Assembly (NCBI GenBank): GCA_030159075.1
Contig: BROG01000452.1
Location: 272,501-336,500 of the forward strand
DNA: 64,000 nt
Direction of reading: 5' to 3'
Source of the DNA: Atrina japonica
Taxonomy: Eukaryota > Mollusca > Bivalvia > Pterioida > Pinnidae
In this document: positions 60,051 through 64,000 of the stretch, piece after piece
Layout: every line of letters starts with the position of its first letter
Position numbering within the stretch: position 1 is the first letter of the stretch
Notes under the pieces: generated by a model
Database searches by the model: none
What the model saw: the letters and a program-made list of their open reading frames with translations, nothing else
Told to the model about the DNA's origin: nothing
Made by a program: the position numbers and the translations under genes

Positions 60051-61269
60051 CATTTTAATTTTAATTTTAATTACATGTTTAATTTTAGAATACTGTTGAC
60101 CGGCTTCAATGGCAGTTATCTTGATTTTTTTACGCAAAACCCTTTTCAATTTTCGTTCGTAACGAATTTGTTGTTGGAAAAGAATTATTCAGGCATTGGG
60201 GAACTTACGAGATCAAAGTGTATTCACGGACATTTTTACTTCTGGTTATTTTCATCCTTTAGCGACAGAAAATATTCTTGAATTCGCCATAAATTTTCAA
60301 ACTAGCTATGTATGTGACATGTTTTTCCTTGCTTCAGTTACTTCAGAAATCTTCGCCCTCATTTTTTTTTTAAATTCGCCCTTTCTCGACTTATTGTCGA
60401 TTTTTAATGCTTTTAGTAATAAAATAGTATTTTAATTGTTTTCCGGTACACACTATAGAGTTATCTACAATCGACTGACGTAGTACAGTTAATAGGCTAC
60501 CACAGGTAACAGAGATACTCTATATTATTTACAATACCAAACAGTTACAATTTTACAAATGCTCAAGACGATTGTTTCTTTCAGTCGGAGTACAACCTAA
60601 AGAAATTGGTCGTTAAACTACTATCCCATGGGATATGGGGCATATATCCCATAGGAACACATCCCTACATTATATTTTGTATTATAATAAACTACTATAA
60701 TGTTGCGTTCTGCTTAAACTTGGCCCCTATTGTCACCCATTTTGTACTGCCACAAATATTTTAAATTTACGTTATCGCCCCATCGCGACTTTTGCTAGCA
60801 GCCAATTTCGTGTATTTATAAGTCCATGGAATTATATTTACAATGTACATTATACATTGTCGTGTATGAAATGTTCTGACAAAATACCACCCCTTACTTA
60901 CTCATTATATGACAGTTATCCCTCGTTTCGAATTTAGATAAATTTAATAACCCCTTCTTGTCGTCTGCGTCTAAGGCTGCGAACATTTGACTGGCCGCAT
61001 CATCGTTTATTTTATAAGAATTTTCACACTGGAGATAACTTGTGTTATGAGCCATGCACAGTCTATACATTTCTTTCATGTGACAAAGAAAACTCTTTGC
61101 ACTCTTTCTCATCTGAGAGAGCAATGACCGACAACTCCGAAAGAGATTGAAATAGTGCAAGGGCCGACAACTCTGTATAAACGATTGCACAAGCTAAGCT
61201 GTCAAACAAGTTAACGCGAACGACTTCCACAAAGATATATAGCCTAAGCCAATTTTATACATCACAAAG
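60051..61269. other. Intergenic, one unassigned open frame
   Basis: Two overlapping plus frames (60042-60435) lack any domain. The minus frame at 60894-61190 is listed separately. No repeat relative was seen. Confidence 0.45.
60894..61190 (-). CDS. Hypothetical 98-codon open frame
   Basis: Not recognised. The frame is compositionally balanced (Ser/Lys/Cys/Met, with KINDDAASQMFAALDADDKK near residues 61-80) and free of simple repeats, unlike most frames of this size here. No signal peptide, membrane segment or splice context could be shown. It could be an exon, a piece of an old element or chance. Confidence 0.2.
   Translation of the reverse strand: MQSFIQSCRPLHYFNLFRSCRSLLSQMRKSAKSFLCHMKEMYRLCMAHNTSYLQCENSYKINDDAASQMFAALDADDKKGLLNLSKFETRDNCHIMSK

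Positions 61270-61365
<96 letters not shown>
61270..61365. repeat. Imperfect (TA)n microsatellite
   Basis: TA runs broken by ATTATA and TAATAT steps. Confidence 0.95.
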
Positions 61366-61367
<2 letters not shown>

Positions 61368-62589
61368 AAGAATGCTACTTGAGCGGGTATGCGCAGTTAC
61401 ACATGGGAGCAAAAGCACAAATGAAATATACGAAATGTGTCAGTCATGTTCGTTAAAACTATGTTGCTGTTATGGAAATCATAACAAAAATTGTTACATT
61501 AACTATCGATGACTGAAGTGTTATGTGCTAGGGAATGAATAAGGTGTCAAAAATTATTTTCGTTCAGAAAATTTATCTTCAAGCTGTCAAAATAATGGAT
61601 TTATGATATAATTGTATCTCGGATAACGAAATGTTCGGACCAGGAAAGTGAAAAGGACTGAATGACCTTTACTTTGCCGAGCAAAAATTCCCCCTAGTTC
61701 TGATTATGCATGTTTTTGTAACAAACAAAAAAACAAAAAAAACAAAAACAAAAAAAAACGTGCGAACTACTACCCGGTTGGTGTATCGGCGACAGTAGAA
61801 CTGGATTCTATATAAGTTTTTCTGTCTGTATTTGTTAATCGGAAATTTGACAGCTAAAGCTGAAGTATCTATACCAAAGTGTGAAAATCGAAATCAGTCA
61901 GAAGTCATAAAATCAACACTGATCTGTGTAAAAACAAGAAATGAGAGCACAACTACTTAGTCACCTTGATTTGTACCAAATGTTATGTATCTTGCCAATT
62001 AAACTTCCCGTCATTACGACTTGGATCAGCAAAAGGGTTTTCCGTTTCCTCCCACAACACGAACCTCCTCACACCAACATCAGAGTCAACCAGAGACATT
62101 AATATACGTTGACATAACTCGTTTGTTAATTAACTTGAAATAGCAGTAGTAAACGTAATACTGTAGCTAGAGAGTAGTCATACCTGTCTGTGCAAGTCAC
62201 TGTATTTAGTGACAACTTGTCCCTTGGGACCTAAATACAGTCCCTCAGTATTTTCCAACAAATATGAACTGATATAAAGCAACTACTTGCCTTATGCGAC
62301 CTTTATTTGGCCAAATTGTTTAACATTCGTCCTGCGCCGGATAGATTTCATGTCGACAATATTGCCGTCAAACTTGCATCTTTCTTTGAATGGTCGATTT
62401 AAACATGTCAAACCGTAATTGTGTAGTAGGCCCAAGTCGTAGTAATAATGGTAGATTTAGCAATGGTAGACGTAGTAGTGGTAATTGAACATTTTAAAAT
62501 GAACACATGACTACTATGTGCTCACATTTAAATTTTCAATTTGAAACTTATTAAATGGCATTAGTATTAGTCGTATAAGTAGTGATAGC
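61366..62589. other. Intergenic, A-rich run at 61722-61758
   Basis: No gene or repeat relative was recognised. Confidence 0.5.
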
Positions 62590-62670
62590 AGCACCAGAAG
62601 CAGTACGAGTAGTAAAAGTAGCAGTGACAGGAGAACTAGAAGTAGTAGTAGCAGTAGTAGTAGTAGAAGT

Positions 62671-62702
<32 letters not shown>

Positions 62703-62745
62703 TAGTAGTAGTAGAAGTAGCAGCAGTAGTAGTAGTAGTAGAAGT

Positions 62746-62777
<32 letters not shown>

Positions 62778-63172
62778 TAGTAGTAGTAGAAGTAGCAGTA
62801 GTAGTAGTAGTAGTAGTAGAAGTAGCAGCAGCAGCAGCAGTAGTAGTAGTAATAGTAGTAGTAGAAGTAGCAGCAATAGTAGTAGTAATAGTAGTAATAG
62901 TAGTAATAGTAGTAGTAGTAGTAGTAGTAGTAGAAGTAGCAGCAGCAGTAGTAGTAGTAGTAGTAGTAATAGTAGTAGTAATAGTAATTGTTGTTGTAAC
63001 AGTAACTACTACTACTATTTCTAATAATAGTAGTTGCAATAGTAATAGTAGCAACAGTAGTAGTAGCAGTAGAATAAGTGGTTGTTGCTGTAATAGTAAA
63101 ATTAGTAGTAGTAGTAGTAGTAGAAGTAGTAGTAGTAGTAGTAGTAGTTATAGTAGTAGTAACAGTACAGAC
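62590..63172. repeat. AGT/AGC trinucleotide array
   Basis: About 580 bp of AGT triplets with patterned AGC, AGA and AAT variants, including repeated AGTAGAAGTAGCAGCAGCAG blocks. All six frames are open for long stretches (poly-Val/Ala, poly-Ser, poly-Leu, poly-Thr, poly-Tyr), a consequence of the repeat and not evidence of genes. Confidence 0.96.
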
Positions 63173-64000
63173 AAAAAGTATGCTCATCATACCAGACATT
63201 ACATTGATCTTTAAACTTTGATAATTATAATTAATATTGCTATCGCCATAGCCCTGTCAGTTTGAAAACAGCACTTACCGAGTCACTTAGGATTTCCAGT
63301 TTTCTGTCACCATGCCTTATCAGCTCTGCAATACAAAATCATCCGTTATCCAAAGATTCCCTTGTCTTTCTGCTGACTCACATGCATATCTCCTTGTTTT
63401 TTTTAACTATTGATTATAGTCCAACATTACGTGAGTACAAACGACAAGTGTTTCATAATTATGGTAATTCCAAGTTAACGGAAGCCTAACATGTGATCAA
63501 CTATACGTGCGAAGTGATACATAAACTTATATTAAACACCTGGATGAAGATAACGTACCACCAGGCTTCTATAGAAGTAGACTGATGCATATACATATAT
63601 TCTTGATCGTCGTTTTATTCTATTTTCCATTTCAAAACAAACCGGTTTTAGTCATTGTCACCATAGTCGTACTATACTCACCTGTGTAGTACTTAATTAA
63701 AGGATCCAGGTAACACACCCCATGATTGCCGTTGTTATAATTTACATCCTCCTCGGGGTATATTACGCACAAGATTTGTTTATTTTGTAGCACAATACCG
63801 TTCTCTGTCGGAAACAAACTCGTTATATTCTAATTGTTGGTTTTAGGTATTTAAACTCGTCTTTGTATAATATTTATACATACCATTGAAATTAACCAGA
63901 CGACGCATCCCAGGTTAAATTAACAAATCTATTAACGTCTACACCTGATGTGGCAGTATTCCAGTCTTTTGTTCCAAAATTTGCCAATTCCAAAGTTGCC
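63173..64000. other. Intergenic, nothing recognised
   Basis: Frames of 61-75 codons have no domain. Confidence 0.5.

Noticed and set aside
62514..63214. Open frames of 120-210 codons in all registers (poly-Leu, poly-Thr, poly-Val/Ala, poly-Tyr)
   Set aside because: They are translations of the AGT/AGC array; no unique protein sequence is present.

Overview
The window reads as AT-rich intergenic DNA from an invertebrate, most likely a mollusc. The evidence is a GT31 glycosyltransferase gene with metazoan-style splice signals, many tRNA-derived SINEs whose shared 3' body ends in a GGGACGTTAAACAAC-type tail (a form I associate with mollusc genomes), several Penelope-like retroelements (PLEs), and long (TA)n microsatellites. 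There are no prokaryotic operons, CRISPR arrays or viral genes. Phylum is an inference; I cannot name the species.

Only one convincing host gene is present. A beta-1,3-galactosyltransferase-like (GT31) gene lies on the minus strand at 25805-26971. A probable upstream exon ends at a GTAAGT donor at 27372-27367 and joins to an acceptor at 26998-26997. Splicing the two keeps an upstream ATG in frame.

The rest is mobile and repetitive DNA. (1) At least 19 fragments of a Naiad-type PLE, the clade with a GIY-YIG nuclease before the reverse transcriptase (RT), lie between 4.4 and 45 kb. The richest copies are at 4440-6060, 15030-16110, 16800-17790 and 21235-21850. Most others are short pieces sharing one 3' terminus. 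A well-formed hammerhead ribozyme lies at 21179-21222 on the minus strand in the pseudo-LTR of one copy. (2) A separate PLE with the usual RT-then-GIY-YIG order lies at 22011-23215. (3) A decayed LINE covers 56790-59600 (ORF1p-like piece, then RT) and is split by a SINE. (4) One SINE superfamily carries different tRNA-derived heads on one body, with about a dozen copies from 20 to 60 kb. (5) Small TIR elements lie at 25371-25525 and 43615-43889.

Tandem DNA includes a 19-bp minisatellite (11872-12241) carrying a Naiad stub, a 12 x 40-bp satellite (28661-29140) whose units each hold an RFX/X-box-like motif, a 29-bp minisatellite (52427-53314) that appears to have grown from inside a SINE, and an AGT/AGC array (62590-63172). 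A near-perfect 119-bp palindrome lies at 53766-53884. A 1.6-kb stretch at 38395-40030 is almost pure A+T and contains shuffled copies of its own flanks.

How the parts work together: PLEs, LINEs and SINEs appear to have built most of the window and seeded several of its tandem arrays. The galactosyltransferase is the only likely conventional protein product. No new host pathway was found; the most notable system is the PLE family with its ribozyme and permuted domains.
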